From Streptomyces varsoviensis (GTDB taxonomy: Bacteria; Actinomycetota; Actinomycetes; Streptomycetales; Streptomycetaceae): a DNA stretch of 64,000 nt. Positions 15,601 through 25,097 of the stretch are shown one piece after another. The first letter of the stretch is position 1. Every line of letters starts with the position of its first letter. The position numbers were made by a program, and so were the translations under genes. The stretch is taken from assembly GCF_000718635.1 (NCBI RefSeq), contig NZ_JOBF01000010.1, forward strand, positions 62,001 to 126,000, in the 5' to 3' direction. A model generated the notes under the pieces. It searched no databases, was not told where the DNA came from, and saw nothing but the letters and a program-made list of their open reading frames with translations.

Positions 15601-16200
15601 ATGATCGCCGACTTCTGGTTCGATCCGTCCTGTCCCTACACCTGGGTCACCTCGCGCTGGGCGCTGGAGGTGGAGCGCGTACGACCGGTGGAGTTCCGGT
15701 GGCGCGTACTGAGCCTCTGGGCGCTGAACGAGGAGCGCGAGGACGACCCCGAGAACGACCCCGAGGGCTATCTCCGCTACCCGGTCCGCGTCTGCGCCGC
15801 CGTCGCCGACCGGCACGGCCCCGCGGCCCTCGGCCGCTTCTACACCGAGTACGGCACCCGGGCCCATGAGCGAGCGGAGAGGGGCGCCTTCGCCGACGCG
15901 CTCACCGCCGCCGGGCTCCCGCCGGAGCTGGCGGGGGCCGCGGAGTCCGATGCGTACGACGACGCCGTCCGCGCCTCGACCGCCGAGGGCGTCGCGCGGG
16001 TCGGCCCGCACATCGGCACCCCGGTCCTCGCCGCCGGCGACGTGGCGTTCTTCGGCCCCGTCCTTTCCCGCACCCCGCGAGGAGAGGCCGCCGGCCGCCT
16101 CTGGGACGGCACCCTCCTCGTCGCCGGCACCCCGGGCTTCCACGAACTGAAGGGCCCACCCCCCGCCGAACCGAACCCCGGCCGGCACGGCGATCGCTGA
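15601..16200 (+). CDS. DsbA-family, Rv2466c-like mycothiol-dependent protein
   Basis: The 199-residue protein has the DsbA fold, with the start MIADFWFDPSCPYTWVTSRW, characteristic of the mycobacterial Rv2466c group, and PHIGTPVLAAGDVAFFGPVL as the cis-Pro region. Rv2466c has a CPWC active site; here it reads CPYT, with a single Cys at about residue 11. A one-cysteine site suggests mycothiol conjugation or isomerase-type chemistry rather than dithiol oxidation. The ATG start at 15601 is the natural family start, but its ribosome site is weak. The stop is repeated 12 nt downstream within a GCTGAGAA duplication. Confidence 0.85.
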   Translation: MIADFWFDPSCPYTWVTSRWALEVERVRPVEFRWRVLSLWALNEEREDDPENDPEGYLRYPVRVCAAVADRHGPAALGRFYTEYGTRAHERAERGAFADALTAAGLPPELAGAAESDAYDDAVRASTAEGVARVGPHIGTPVLAAGDVAFFGPVLSRTPRGEAAGRLWDGTLLVAGTPGFHELKGPPPAEPNPGRHGDR

Positions 16201-16234
16201 GAAGATTGCTGAGAACAACGCCCCCCGGGGCGCC

Positions 16235-16852
16235 CTAGCCTTCTCCGCCCGGCTTCCAGTCGGTCGTCGTACGGACACAGTCGGAGCCGGCGGAAATGCG
16301 CAGGGGGCTACGGGCGCCGGACCACAGGGCCATGAAGGAGTCGCCCGTGTCCGGGTGGGCGAGGCGGAGTTCCAGTAGGTCGGGGTCCGTCCGGTCGGAG
16401 GTGACCGACCAGCCGTCCGCCGTCAGGTGTTCACGCAGCCGGGCCACAGCGGCCTCGGCGTCGGCCCGCATGACGGGCTTCGCCGTGGCCCATCCGGTGT
16501 GGAAGCTGTTGACGCCTTCCTGCGGCTCGTCGAAGTGGGAGTAATACTCCAGTCCGCTGTAGTAGCAGGAGCCCTCGTGGACGTCGCTCCAGCCGAGTCC
16601 GTCCAGCTCCGGCCGTGCCAGCAGGTCGTACGAGCTCCGGACGGAGTCCTGAAGCCGCGCGACCACCGCGTGCGGGTCCGCCTCGCGGTAGGGCTCGCCC
16701 TTCCACAGGCGGTGCAGCCCGAGGACAGCGGCGGCGACCAGCGCGAGCCCGACGGCCGAGAGGAGGACGCGACGGATGAACCGTCGGCGGCTCTCAGGTG
16801 TCCAGGGAGTCGGCGTCGGTGAGGTCCCCGGCGGCGAGGCGGTGTCGGTCAT
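16235..16852 (-). CDS. Membrane-anchored hypothetical protein
   Basis: About 205 residues. A short Pro/Thr-rich cytoplasmic head is followed by basic residues (ESRRRFIRR) and one transmembrane helix (VLLSAVGLALVAAAVLGLHRL, about residues 28-48). The rest is predicted to be extracytoplasmic, with conserved-looking GSCYYSGLEYYSHF and DCVRTTTDW; the two cysteines may form a disulfide. I do not recognise the family beyond similar small Streptomyces membrane proteins. The ATG at 16852 is preferred over the upstream ATG because it precedes the natural MTDTAS head. It converges with the DsbA-like gene. Confidence 0.7.
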   Translation of the reverse strand: MTDTASPPGTSPTPTPWTPESRRRFIRRVLLSAVGLALVAAAVLGLHRLWKGEPYREADPHAVVARLQDSVRSSYDLLARPELDGLGWSDVHEGSCYYSGLEYYSHFDEPQEGVNSFHTGWATAKPVMRADAEAAVARLREHLTADGWSVTSDRTDPDLLELRLAHPDTGDSFMALWSGARSPLRISAGSDCVRTTTDWKPGGEG

Positions 16853-16918
16853 GGGCCCGACCCTAGGAAGGCGGCCGGGCCGGCGCATGAGCCCGGATAC
16901 TCATGTGCGCAGCTCAGA

Positions 16919-17012
16919 GCGGTGTTCGGGGCTGTGTACGGAGCTGGGTACGGGCGTGGGTGCACCCCGGCCCGTACGGGGCTGTGTACGGGCGCGGGTG
17001 CACCCCGACCCA
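16919..17012. repeat. GTACGG/GGGTGCACCCCG direct repeats
   Basis: Two copies of a block with GTACGG, GGGCGNGGGTGCACCCCG and CCCG lie upstream of the NTF2-like gene at 17105. GGGTGCACCC is itself a palindrome in each copy. The tract ends at the shared MarR-type operator. Confidence 0.7.
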
Positions 17013-17013
17013 T

Positions 17014-17032
17014 TGCGTGCAGATCGCACGCA
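17014..17032. promoter_or_regulatory. MarR-type operator copy 3
   Basis: TGCGTGCAGATCGCACGCA is a near-perfect dyad. It is identical at 16 of 19 positions to the copy at 9986-10004 in the MarR/MFS promoter 7 kb away, which suggests control by that MarR protein. Confidence 0.65.
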
Positions 17033-17053
17033 TACGTGTTACGGTGCACGACA

Positions 17054-17072
17054 TGCGTGCGACATGCACGCA
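17054..17072. promoter_or_regulatory. MarR-type operator copy 4
   Basis: TGCGTGCGACATGCACGCA has perfect 7-bp arms around a 5-nt centre. It lies 40 bp after copy 3 and 32 bp before the start codon, about four helical turns apart, so two dimers could bind the same face. Confidence 0.65.
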
Positions 17073-17104
17073 AACGCACAGGGGGCCACGCAAAGGAATC
17101 CGTC

Positions 17105-17497
17105 ATGCAGCGCACCGACATCGCCACCGCACTCGCCGACCTGATCTTCAACCCGGAACTCGATCTCCACGAGGCCGCCGACCGGCACTTCGCCCCCGAC
17201 TACCGGCAGCGCACCGACGGGAAGTGGGACGACCGCGACGGTTTCCTCGCGCATATCGCCCACCTGCGCGGCGTGGTGGCCGAAGGCACCGTCGACGTCC
17301 ACGACGAGCTGTACGACGGCGACCGCTACGCGGACCGGCACACCGTCCATATCACCAAGACGGACGGCGCTACCGTGCGCACGGAGGTCTACCTCTTCGG
17401 CGAATTCGCGCCCGACGGCCGCTTCCGCCGCATCGAAGAGGTCACGCTCATGCTCGAAGGCGCCGAGGCCGACCGGAATCTGGGCAGCGCCCGCTGA
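17105..17497 (+). CDS. SnoaL/NTF2-like protein
   Basis: The 130-residue protein is a single NTF2-like domain: a helical start (IATALADLIFNPELDLHEAADRHFAPDYRQR), then alternating strands ending in FRRIEEVTLML. These small cone-shaped proteins often isomerise or hydrolyse hydrophobic ligands. Two operator copies upstream match the MarR/MFS promoter at 9.95-10.0 kb, which suggests it belongs to the same detoxification response. The ATG at 17105 has AAAGGA 8 nt upstream; the long upstream extension of the frame runs through the operators and is not used. Confidence 0.85.
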   Translation: MQRTDIATALADLIFNPELDLHEAADRHFAPDYRQRTDGKWDDRDGFLAHIAHLRGVVAEGTVDVHDELYDGDRYADRHTVHITKTDGATVRTEVYLFGEFAPDGRFRRIEEVTLMLEGAEADRNLGSAR

Positions 17498-17515
17498 ACG
17501 GGACTGCCGGTATCG

Positions 17516-17556
17516 ATCCCGCCTGCGACCGGTAACCACTACGACGCAGGCGGGAT
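17516..17556 (+). terminator. Rho-independent-type hairpin
   Basis: ATCCCGCCTGCG and CGCAGGCGGGAT form a perfect 12-bp stem with a 17-nt loop, followed by TCTT. It lies 18 nt after the NTF2-like stop and faces the end of the convergent frameshifted gene, so it may serve both strands. Confidence 0.85.
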
Positions 17557-17598
17557 TCTTACGACGGCCCGGGGCAGGGGCATGGGCGGGGGCAGCGG

Positions 17599-19261
17599 CT
17601 ACAGGACGCGGACCTGCGGCGGAGTGCCGCCGGAGGATACGGAGATCGTGCCGCCCTGTACTTGGAGGCCGGCGCCGCTGACCAGCATGTCGCCGGATTC
17701 CTTGGTCATCGAGACGGAGTACTTGCCGTTGAGGACCAGCACGCCGTTCTCGAATCGCACGCCCTGCTTGAACTCGTTCGCCCCGGTGAATTCAATGGCG
17801 TCCGGCCGGTGCTGAACAGCGTTCCGCGCTCGCGGTTCATTTTCCCCCGGTGGCTGAGGTTCATTCCGCCCAGGACGGTGAGCAGGCCCTTTACCCGGGC
17901 GTCGCCCGTACGCAGATCATTCACGCTGGCCAGGCCCGCGGCGATGGTGCCCCAATTGTCGTCGGCGGCCTTACGGACGTCGACACCGTCCTGCGGGAAT
18001 TCGATCCAGCCCTTTCCGCCGTCGCGGTCCCCCACCCATTTCGTATTGAGGCCGTTGACGTCCGCCTTGTCGGCGGTGAGGGTGCCGAGGTCCTGGCCGC
18101 CGTCCTTGTGGACCGTCGCCCCCGGCTGCGAGAACTCGATCCAGCCCTGACTGGCGTCGCGCCGCCCCGCCCAGGTGGTGTTCACGCCCTCCACGTCGGC
18201 CCGGGCCGCCGTGATGACGGCCGGTGTGTTGGTCGGGCCGTGGTACACGTTCAGGCCCCGGTCCGGGAAAGTGATCCAGCCGGCGTCGTCCGTACGGCCC
18301 TGAACCAGCCTCGTGATGACCGAATCCACGTCGGCCTTCTGCGCCCGCATCCTGCCCAGCGCGGGGTGGTTCTTCTCCTGGATGTCCACGCCCTCCGGAG
18401 TGAAGAAGACACGGCCTTTGTTGTCCCCCAGCCCCTCGGCCCACGGAGTGCGCGTACCGCTCTCGAACTCGGGAATGGTCGCGTGCACGGTGGTCGTGAG
18501 GAAATACCCCGCTGATCCGCGACCCCGGGGGCCTTGGCCACCAGCGTGTACGTCGTCCCGCGCTTGGGCGCGAAGGGAGGACGCCAGGCGAATTCCTTGT
18601 GGAACGACGGGAGGCCCTGATTCGGCGACTCGCTGTAGACCTCGGCCCCCCGCTGGTCGAGAATCGCGTAGTCGAGACCGGTGGGCCCGTCCCACAGCAG
18701 CGCCAGCGTCTCGTTCGCCTCCCCGTTCACCAAGGACTTTTCCGCCCGGAAGTTCCGCGGGACTCGCGGCGTCTGCGTCGTCAGCCCGAGGGCGGTCGTG
18801 AACGCCTGTGTCCTCAGCGGTGTCGGCCCGTCGCCCCCGCCCGCCACCTCGTGGATTTCCAGAACGACCAGCCCCGCGTCCTCGGACACCGCGATGTCCC
18901 CCAGCGTCAGGATCAGACCTTGCTGCGGATACAGCGTCGTCGTCGCCCCGTTCGGATTCTGGCCCCTGTCGATCTGCGCCCGGAAGACCTGCTTATCACT
19001 GTCCCACTTGAATTCCAGGTCATCGTCACGCGGACTCAACCGCGTCCTGTTGATGCTCGGGTTGACCGCCCCGGGATTGCTGGTCAGCTCAGTCGCACCG
19101 GGGACTATCGGCAGTTCCACATCTATGTGGTCCCATGTCACCGGAGCTTGGTGGTTGTTGGAAACCAAGATGTAGACCGTCCCCACCGACGGTTCACCGG
19201 GGAGCGATGCCTGAAGCGTCGTCGGATCAGTGATGATCTCGTAGTGCAGCAAGGACGGCAT
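17599..19261 (-). pseudogene. Frameshifted fibre-like repeat protein, three reading frames
   Basis: Starting at the ATG at 19261, one frame codes about 250 residues (SLLHYEIITDPTTLQASLPG onward) up to VAKAPGVADQ. Coding then continues in a second frame (GYFLTTTVHATIPEFESG onward) and in a third (IEFTGANEFKQGVRFENGVL) to a TAG at 17599. One missing base in the G4 run at 18507-18510 and one near 17805 would restore a single chain of about 555 residues. The middle holds three units of about 46 residues with GWI-FP--G--V, resembling phage tail or cell-surface fibre repeats. It may be a decaying gene, a phase-off allele or two assembly indels. A (CTGG)n tract lies upstream. Confidence 0.75.
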
Positions 19262-19324
19262 AGCACGGACGCCCCACCTCGGTGTCTCACAGGGACGCGA
19301 GCGATACGGAACACCAATCGCCAG

Positions 19325-19368
<44 letters not shown>

Positions 19369-19590
19369 ACTGTACGCGCCACCCCCGCGCCCAAGAGTTC
19401 CGTTGGCCTGAACCGGCTCTCCCTCTGGCCGGAACCCTCGCGCGCCGACGCCGGCAGCGGCCCCGTACACCCACAGGGCGCACATAGGCCCGCGCGTATG
19501 TATCCGGGCGGCTGTACCCTGCATGCGGATTTTTCCAAGAAGTAAGTGCGCGGCGGCCGTTGGCCGCCGCTCCGAGTGGAGACGGGCAAC

Positions 19591-20565
19591 ATGCAGCTGT
19601 TATTCGACGCCTCGTGGTTCGCGCCGAGGGATCGCGCGGCGGCCATCTCGGACTTCATGACGAGCTCGATGGGGACGCCTCATCGGGTCCATGTACTCGC
19701 CGAGCAGCCCGCGTCCGTACGGGCCAGGTTGTCCGGTATGGAGCTGGACCAGGGGGTTCTCCTCACGAGCACGACCGGTGGCGGCCTCGCGCACAGGCGC
19801 GCGAGTGAGTACCGGAGAGGAAACGGTACGGAGCGAATTCTCTTCCTGCTGTTCGATGGTGAGCAGCCTGGCCATTACGAGCACGACGGCGTGAGCCGGC
19901 CGTTGCGTCGGGGCGATCTCTACGTCACGGACCCGAACGCCGTATTCACCATTCGCCCGTCGCTCACCTGCAACGCCAGTATCGTCCAGGTCGACCGCTC
20001 CGTTCTGGAGACGAATACGGAGACCATCCGCCTCGCCGACCACCGGCTGGCGAGCAGTCCCCTGTACGGCCTGGTCCGCGACCATCTGGTGTCCCTGGCC
20101 CGCAACGCGCCGCTGCTGACCAGCCCCGGTGACCGTGCGTCGGCCGCCGAGGCCACCGTCGCGCTGCTGAAGGGGCTGGTGGCCAGCGCGGCGCGGGACG
20201 ACGGTGCCGCCTCCCGTACGGCCGTTCAGGACCACCTGCTGGACCGGATCAGGCGCTTTCTCCGTATGCACGCCGTCGATCAGGATCTGGGCCCGGGCGA
20301 TATCGCCGCGGCGCACGCGATCTCGGTGCGCAAGCTGTTCCAGCTCTGGCAGTCCGAGCCGCTCTCCCTCAGCGAGACGATCATGCAACTGCGTCTGGAA
20401 GCCGCTCAGCGGCTGCTGATCGCGCAGCCGCACCTCACCATCGCCGCCGTCGCCCGGGCCAGCGGGTTCGTCGACGCTTCGCACTTCTCCCGCCGCTTCC
20501 GCCGTGCTCTCGGCTGCTCTCCGACCGACTGGCGCGTTCAGCATCACGGTCGCTCCCGGAGTTGA
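19591..20565 (+). CDS. AraC-family transcriptional regulator
   Basis: The 324-residue protein has an N-terminal cupin-like sensing domain (about 20-170) of the AraC-binding-like type (LLFLLFDGEQPGHYEHDG, RRGDLYVTDPNAVF). A C-terminal double HTH follows (about 215-318) with DIAAAHAISVRKLFQLWQ and the family signature IAAVARASGFVDASHFSRRFRRALGCSPTDWR. AraC proteins of this layout (feaR/NAC type) activate catabolic or stress genes. The ATG at 19591 is chosen for GGAG 9 nt upstream. The neighbouring membrane protein or alpha/beta hydrolase may be targets, an inference from position only. Confidence 0.9.
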   Translation: MQLLFDASWFAPRDRAAAISDFMTSSMGTPHRVHVLAEQPASVRARLSGMELDQGVLLTSTTGGGLAHRRASEYRRGNGTERILFLLFDGEQPGHYEHDGVSRPLRRGDLYVTDPNAVFTIRPSLTCNASIVQVDRSVLETNTETIRLADHRLASSPLYGLVRDHLVSLARNAPLLTSPGDRASAAEATVALLKGLVASAARDDGAASRTAVQDHLLDRIRRFLRMHAVDQDLGPGDIAAAHAISVRKLFQLWQSEPLSLSETIMQLRLEAAQRLLIAQPHLTIAAVARASGFVDASHFSRRFRRALGCSPTDWRVQHHGRSRS

Positions 20566-20803
20566 GTCCGGACGCCATAGCCGTACGGGTGGCGTAGCCG
20601 CCCCCGCTCCATCGTGCGCTCCGGGGCCAGGGGCCTGCGCCCTCAGCACACCCGGCCCGCCGCGCCCTTTGCCAAGCTGATCACTGAGCGGTCATTTCGC
20701 CGCGGCCTCCGCCTCGCGTGGTTCCCGGACGGCTTTGTCGTCCTTCTCGCAGGTATCGGCTGCATCGGCGTGCCGGCTGCGAGCAAGCGTGTCCGCGTTC
20801 TGA

Positions 20804-20827
20804 CGTTTTGGCGTTTTGTCGTTTTGG
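20804..20827. repeat. Three tandem 8-bp CGTTTTGG/T units upstream of the membrane protein gene
   Basis: CGTTTTGG, CGTTTTGT and CGTTTTGG follow one another without gap, ending 37 nt before the ATG at 20865. This AT-rich block stands out in the 20566-20864 gap, which otherwise holds no gene. It could be a binding array, for instance for the AraC protein, or a promoter element. Confidence 0.6.
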
Positions 20828-20864
20828 CAACTTTGGCATGCCTACATCAAGGAGAGTGATCGGA

Positions 20865-21320
20865 ATGGCGAGGATCGCCGCCAAGCTCGGAGCCGTCTTC
20901 TACGTGATCTGGGGCATCGTCCACATCAACGCGGCCTACGGCCTGCTGAAACTCGGGCAGTCGCTCGATCCGGGCATGGTCCAGGCCCGCGTGTTCCAGG
21001 ACGCCTGGAACATCCTGATGAGCGCCCTCGCCGTGATCGTCATCGGCGCCCTGATGAACTGGCGGAACTCCACGACCGGTTACTGGATCAACCTCATCCT
21101 GGTGACCCTGCTGGACATCGCCTTCGTACTCTTCGTCATCGTGCCCGGCTACGCGCCGCTGTGGCCGGGCCTGGCGGGACCGATCGCGTGGGTGATCGCC
21201 GCGTTCTTCAGCACGCTGGCCTTCACCGCCCGCCACCGGACCGCCCTGCCGGCGGCCCCCGAGAACGTCGCGAAGAAGGAGAAAGAGGAGAAGGAGAGGG
21301 AGAAGGAGATGCAGCGATAG
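20865..21320 (+). CDS. Small four-helix integral membrane protein
   Basis: The 151-residue protein has four predicted membrane helices at about residues 5-28, 48-66, 76-98 and 100-122, followed by a charged Lys/Glu tail (KKEKEEKEREKEMQR). No catalytic motif is recognised. Short hydrophobic proteins of this kind next to AraC regulators are often annotated as DoxX-like or DUF proteins. The ATG at 20865 follows AAGGAGA with about 8-nt spacing. It ends in a strong terminator shared with the convergent hydrolase. Confidence 0.75.
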   Translation: MARIAAKLGAVFYVIWGIVHINAAYGLLKLGQSLDPGMVQARVFQDAWNILMSALAVIVIGALMNWRNSTTGYWINLILVTLLDIAFVLFVIVPGYAPLWPGLAGPIAWVIAAFFSTLAFTARHRTALPAAPENVAKKEKEEKEREKEMQR

Positions 21321-21342
21321 GCGACGAGAGCGACACCGCCGT

Positions 21343-21369
21343 GCCCCGGCACCTGCCCGGTGCCGGGGC
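21343..21369. terminator. Bidirectional terminator hairpin
   Basis: GCCCCGGCACC and GGTGCCGGGGC form a perfect 11-bp stem around TGCCC. It lies between two convergent genes (stops at 21320 and 21395). Confidence 0.85.
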
Positions 21370-21394
21370 CGCTCCGCAGTGCGGGGGGAGGCGA

Positions 21395-22757
<1,363 letters not shown>

Positions 22758-23135
22758 ATGAGCCTGTCCGTGGATGTTTTCGTCGTCGGTGAGGACGGCC
22801 AGGTGCACGTACTGGACGTTCCGGAAGGTAGTTCGGACCTCGCTGGCTTCGAGCGCTGGCGCACTGTGGTGTGGGGGTCCGACGCCGTTCGCTCACTGGG
22901 GGCGCGCTTCTTCCCGGCCCTGGCCGGCGATGACTTGAAGGTGTTTCCGCACCAGGTGACGGAATTTCTGGCCGAGTGTGCCTTGCTCCGCAGCCACATC
23001 GAAGTCGTGGCCCCGCGTACCGATCCGGCGAAGTCACACGCCGAGTACGTCCGGCAGATCTCGGAACGCTTGAGGACCATCGAGGACGCGGCCGACCGTG
23101 CGCGAGGCTCCGCCGGCGGAGTACTGATCTGGTAG
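22758..23135 (+). CDS. Small hypothetical protein
   Basis: The 125-residue protein starts SLSVDVFVVGEDGQVHVLDV and has a balanced composition, with conserved-looking LGARFFPAL and KVFPHQVTEFLAECALLRSHIEVV. A charged helical stretch follows (AKSHAEYVRQISERLRTIEDAAD). It has no signal peptide or membrane helix. I do not recognise the family; similar short soluble proteins occur widely in Streptomyces. The ATG at 22758 lacks a strong ribosome site, and the frame is open upstream. Confidence 0.6.
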   Translation: MSLSVDVFVVGEDGQVHVLDVPEGSSDLAGFERWRTVVWGSDAVRSLGARFFPALAGDDLKVFPHQVTEFLAECALLRSHIEVVAPRTDPAKSHAEYVRQISERLRTIEDAADRARGSAGGVLIW

Positions 23136-23552
23136 CGCGTGCCGATGTCAGCCGGGCTCATTCGGACGGTGCTCATGAGCCCCCTCGGGACGTGGCCGGT
23201 GAGCGGAGTGCGGTCGACGCGCACCCTCAAGGCCATCCGGAGCATGCGTTCGGGCCTTCGCCCGTACCGGGCCCGCGGCGTACGGGCAGCGGCCGAGCTC
23301 GACGAGCGCGCTCGCCTCTTCCTGGTCGCCCAGCCGAACTGAGGACCGCACAACTGCGGGCCCGGCCGACCGCGCGCCACGCCGAGGCGGGCGGTGCCGC
23401 CCTTCGTACGTCCGGGGGCGAGCCGCCACGGCCCCGCCGCGTAGGCCCGCTGCCCGAGGCCGGGGGCGGCCGGCTCCTTCCGAAGGGCCTCGTTTCCGCC
23501 GCTCCGGCGGCGTCGGCAGGCGGTTGCCTCTCGGCCGACCTCCTGTGGTTTT
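23136..23552. other. Intergenic region without a supported gene
   Basis: This 417-nt stretch lies between the small gene ending at 23135 and the DUF397 gene. Short frames such as 23139-23342 were considered, but they have no ribosome site or recognisable domain. Nothing else stands out. Confidence 0.5.
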
Positions 23553-23741
23553 TTAGGCCGCGTCCTCTTGGACTATGGCCTCCCGAAAGGCCGCCCAGGC
23601 GGCAGGAGTTACGTGGAGGGTGGGGCCGGAGGGGGTTTTGGAGTCGCGGATGGCTACCGTTCCGGGGACGTTGATGGCTATCTCCACGCACTCGTCGCTA
23701 GCGGTGCTGTAGCTGGACTTCACGAAGTCGAATACGGGCAC
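23553..23741 (-). CDS. DUF397 protein (WhiJ-associated small protein), copy 2
   Basis: The 62-residue protein carries the complete DUF397 pattern: PVFDFVKSSYST, ECVEIAINVPGTVAIRDSK, and a final AAWAAFREAIV. DUF397 proteins are partners of WhiJ/AbaA-type XRE regulators in Streptomyces and are thought to antagonise them. It is one of two tandem copies, 21 nt downstream of the other, and would be read from the XRE gene. Confidence 0.9.
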   Translation of the reverse strand: MPVFDFVKSSYSTASDECVEIAINVPGTVAIRDSKTPSGPTLHVTPAAWAAFREAIVQEDAA

Positions 23742-23762
23742 CTGTCGCGCCTCCAGGTGCGG

Positions 23763-23957
23763 TCAATCCGAGCAGAATCCGCCTTCGGCGACGGCTTGGC
23801 GGAAGGATGCCCACGCGGCAGGCGCGAAGCGCAGGACCGGGCCGGCCGCGTCCTTGGAGTCGCGAACCGCCACGGTGTGGGGCAGGTTGGTGGCCACCTC
23901 GACGCACTCGCCGTTCACCGTGCTGTAACTGGACTTCACGAACTCGAAGAGTGGCAT
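23763..23957 (-). CDS. DUF397 protein (WhiJ-associated small protein), copy 1
   Basis: The 64-residue protein reads PLFEFVKSSYSTVNGECVEV, then HTVAVRDSKDAAG and AAWASFRQAVAEGG. The ATG at 23957 is preferred, because AAGGA lies 9 nt upstream and the resulting start aligns with the neighbouring copy. A GTG at 23963 would overlap the XRE stop as GTGA. It is co-transcribed with the XRE regulator. The tandem pair probably arose by duplication and diverged. Confidence 0.9.
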   Translation of the reverse strand: MPLFEFVKSSYSTVNGECVEVATNLPHTVAVRDSKDAAGPVLRFAPAAWASFRQAVAEGGFCSD

Positions 23958-23959
23958 GG

Positions 23960-24841
23960 TCACATTTCCTTGCAGATGCTGCCGATAAGGGTAAGGGAGT
24001 CGTGCGGCGACAGGCTGAGCCGCGTCGCGCTGTCGAAATACGTTCTGCAGGCGGCGCTTTCGTCCGCGTTTTCAACCCACACGGTAGCCGTCATGGTGTC
24101 CACGTGGACCACGTCCACCGCCTCGTCCTCGGCAAACGAAACGATGTTGAAAGCTCCAGCCATGCAGGGGTGGCCGCCGGCCCGGAACGGCAGCACCTGG
24201 AGTCGTACGTTCGGAAGCTGAGCTACCTCCAGCACTCGCTCCAGTTGCTCGCGCATCACTTCGCGCCCACCGACAACTTGACGCAACGCGGCTTCCCAAA
24301 TCACCACGTACACCTCTAGTGGCTTTTCGCCAACGAGTCGTGCCTGCCGCTTCATGCGGACTTCAACAATGCGCTCGATTTCGTCCGGGTCCTCCGACGG
24401 GCCGGACGCCACAGCCAACGCGCGGATATATGAAGCTGTTTGGAACAGCCCAGGCACCAACGCCTGTTGCCACGAGCGCACCCGCGTCGCGACGTCTTCG
24501 ATGGCGATGTACTCAGCCATTGCGCCCACCCGTGGCCAATGCTGCCACCAGCCCTTGGCTTTGCGACGTTCACGGTCGAGTTTGGCCAACCGCAGGAGGC
24601 CGTCAACAGCCTTCGGGTCTTCCAGCCCGTACAGCGTCGCGAGGGCCCGAACGTCGGGGTCCCGGAACGGCACCCAACCCCGTTCCATCTTTGCGATCTT
24701 CGCGGCAGTGGCGCTCAGCGCCTCCGCCGCTTGCGGCTGAGTGAGCCCGGCTGAGTCTCGCAGCCGTAGCAGTTCGGCCCCCAACCTTCGTGCCAGCACC
24801 GTCGATACACGGTTGCCGAGCGCCGCCTGGCCCCTCGTCAT
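23960..24841 (-). CDS. XRE-family regulator with DUF5753 (WhiJ-like)
   Basis: The 293-residue protein has an N-terminal HTH (about residues 18-75): LRLRDSAGLTQPQAAEALSA followed by AKIAKMERGWVPFRDPDVRALATLYG. A DUF5753 domain follows (about 105-285) with SWQQALVPGLFQTASYIRAL and VYVVIWEAALRQVVGG. This is the architecture of WhiJ and BldB-linked paralogues controlling development and antibiotic production. It leads an operon with two DUF397 genes and diverges from an anti-sigma-like ATPase, the standard whiJ-cluster layout. The ATG at 24841 is the natural family start. Confidence 0.92.
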   Translation of the reverse strand: MTRGQAALGNRVSTVLARRLGAELLRLRDSAGLTQPQAAEALSATAAKIAKMERGWVPFRDPDVRALATLYGLEDPKAVDGLLRLAKLDRERRKAKGWWQHWPRVGAMAEYIAIEDVATRVRSWQQALVPGLFQTASYIRALAVASGPSEDPDEIERIVEVRMKRQARLVGEKPLEVYVVIWEAALRQVVGGREVMREQLERVLEVAQLPNVRLQVLPFRAGGHPCMAGAFNIVSFAEDEAVDVVHVDTMTATVWVENADESAACRTYFDSATRLSLSPHDSLTLIGSICKEM

Positions 24842-25097
24842 CTCGCCCCACCTCCCTGATCCCGCTCAGTTTGCAGCCGATCACAGAGCGGCACAAGCAA
24901 AATTCGGAGACAGATATCTCCAAGACCGCTTGCACGGATCGCTATTGCGTCGCTACCGTCAGTGCCCAACCGCTCGCACAGCGGCGCAGCCACCGGCGGA
25001 AGTGCACCGGCCTGCCCTGCGCAGGCGCGGCATTGACACTGCCGAGGCCAAGCGCCAGACGTGCGAGCCCCTGCGACCGCACTGGAGGTGCGTGTCC

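Noticed and set aside
23139..23342. Small gene between 23136 and 23552
   Set aside because: No ribosome site, no recognisable domain and composition typical of noncoding high-GC frames.
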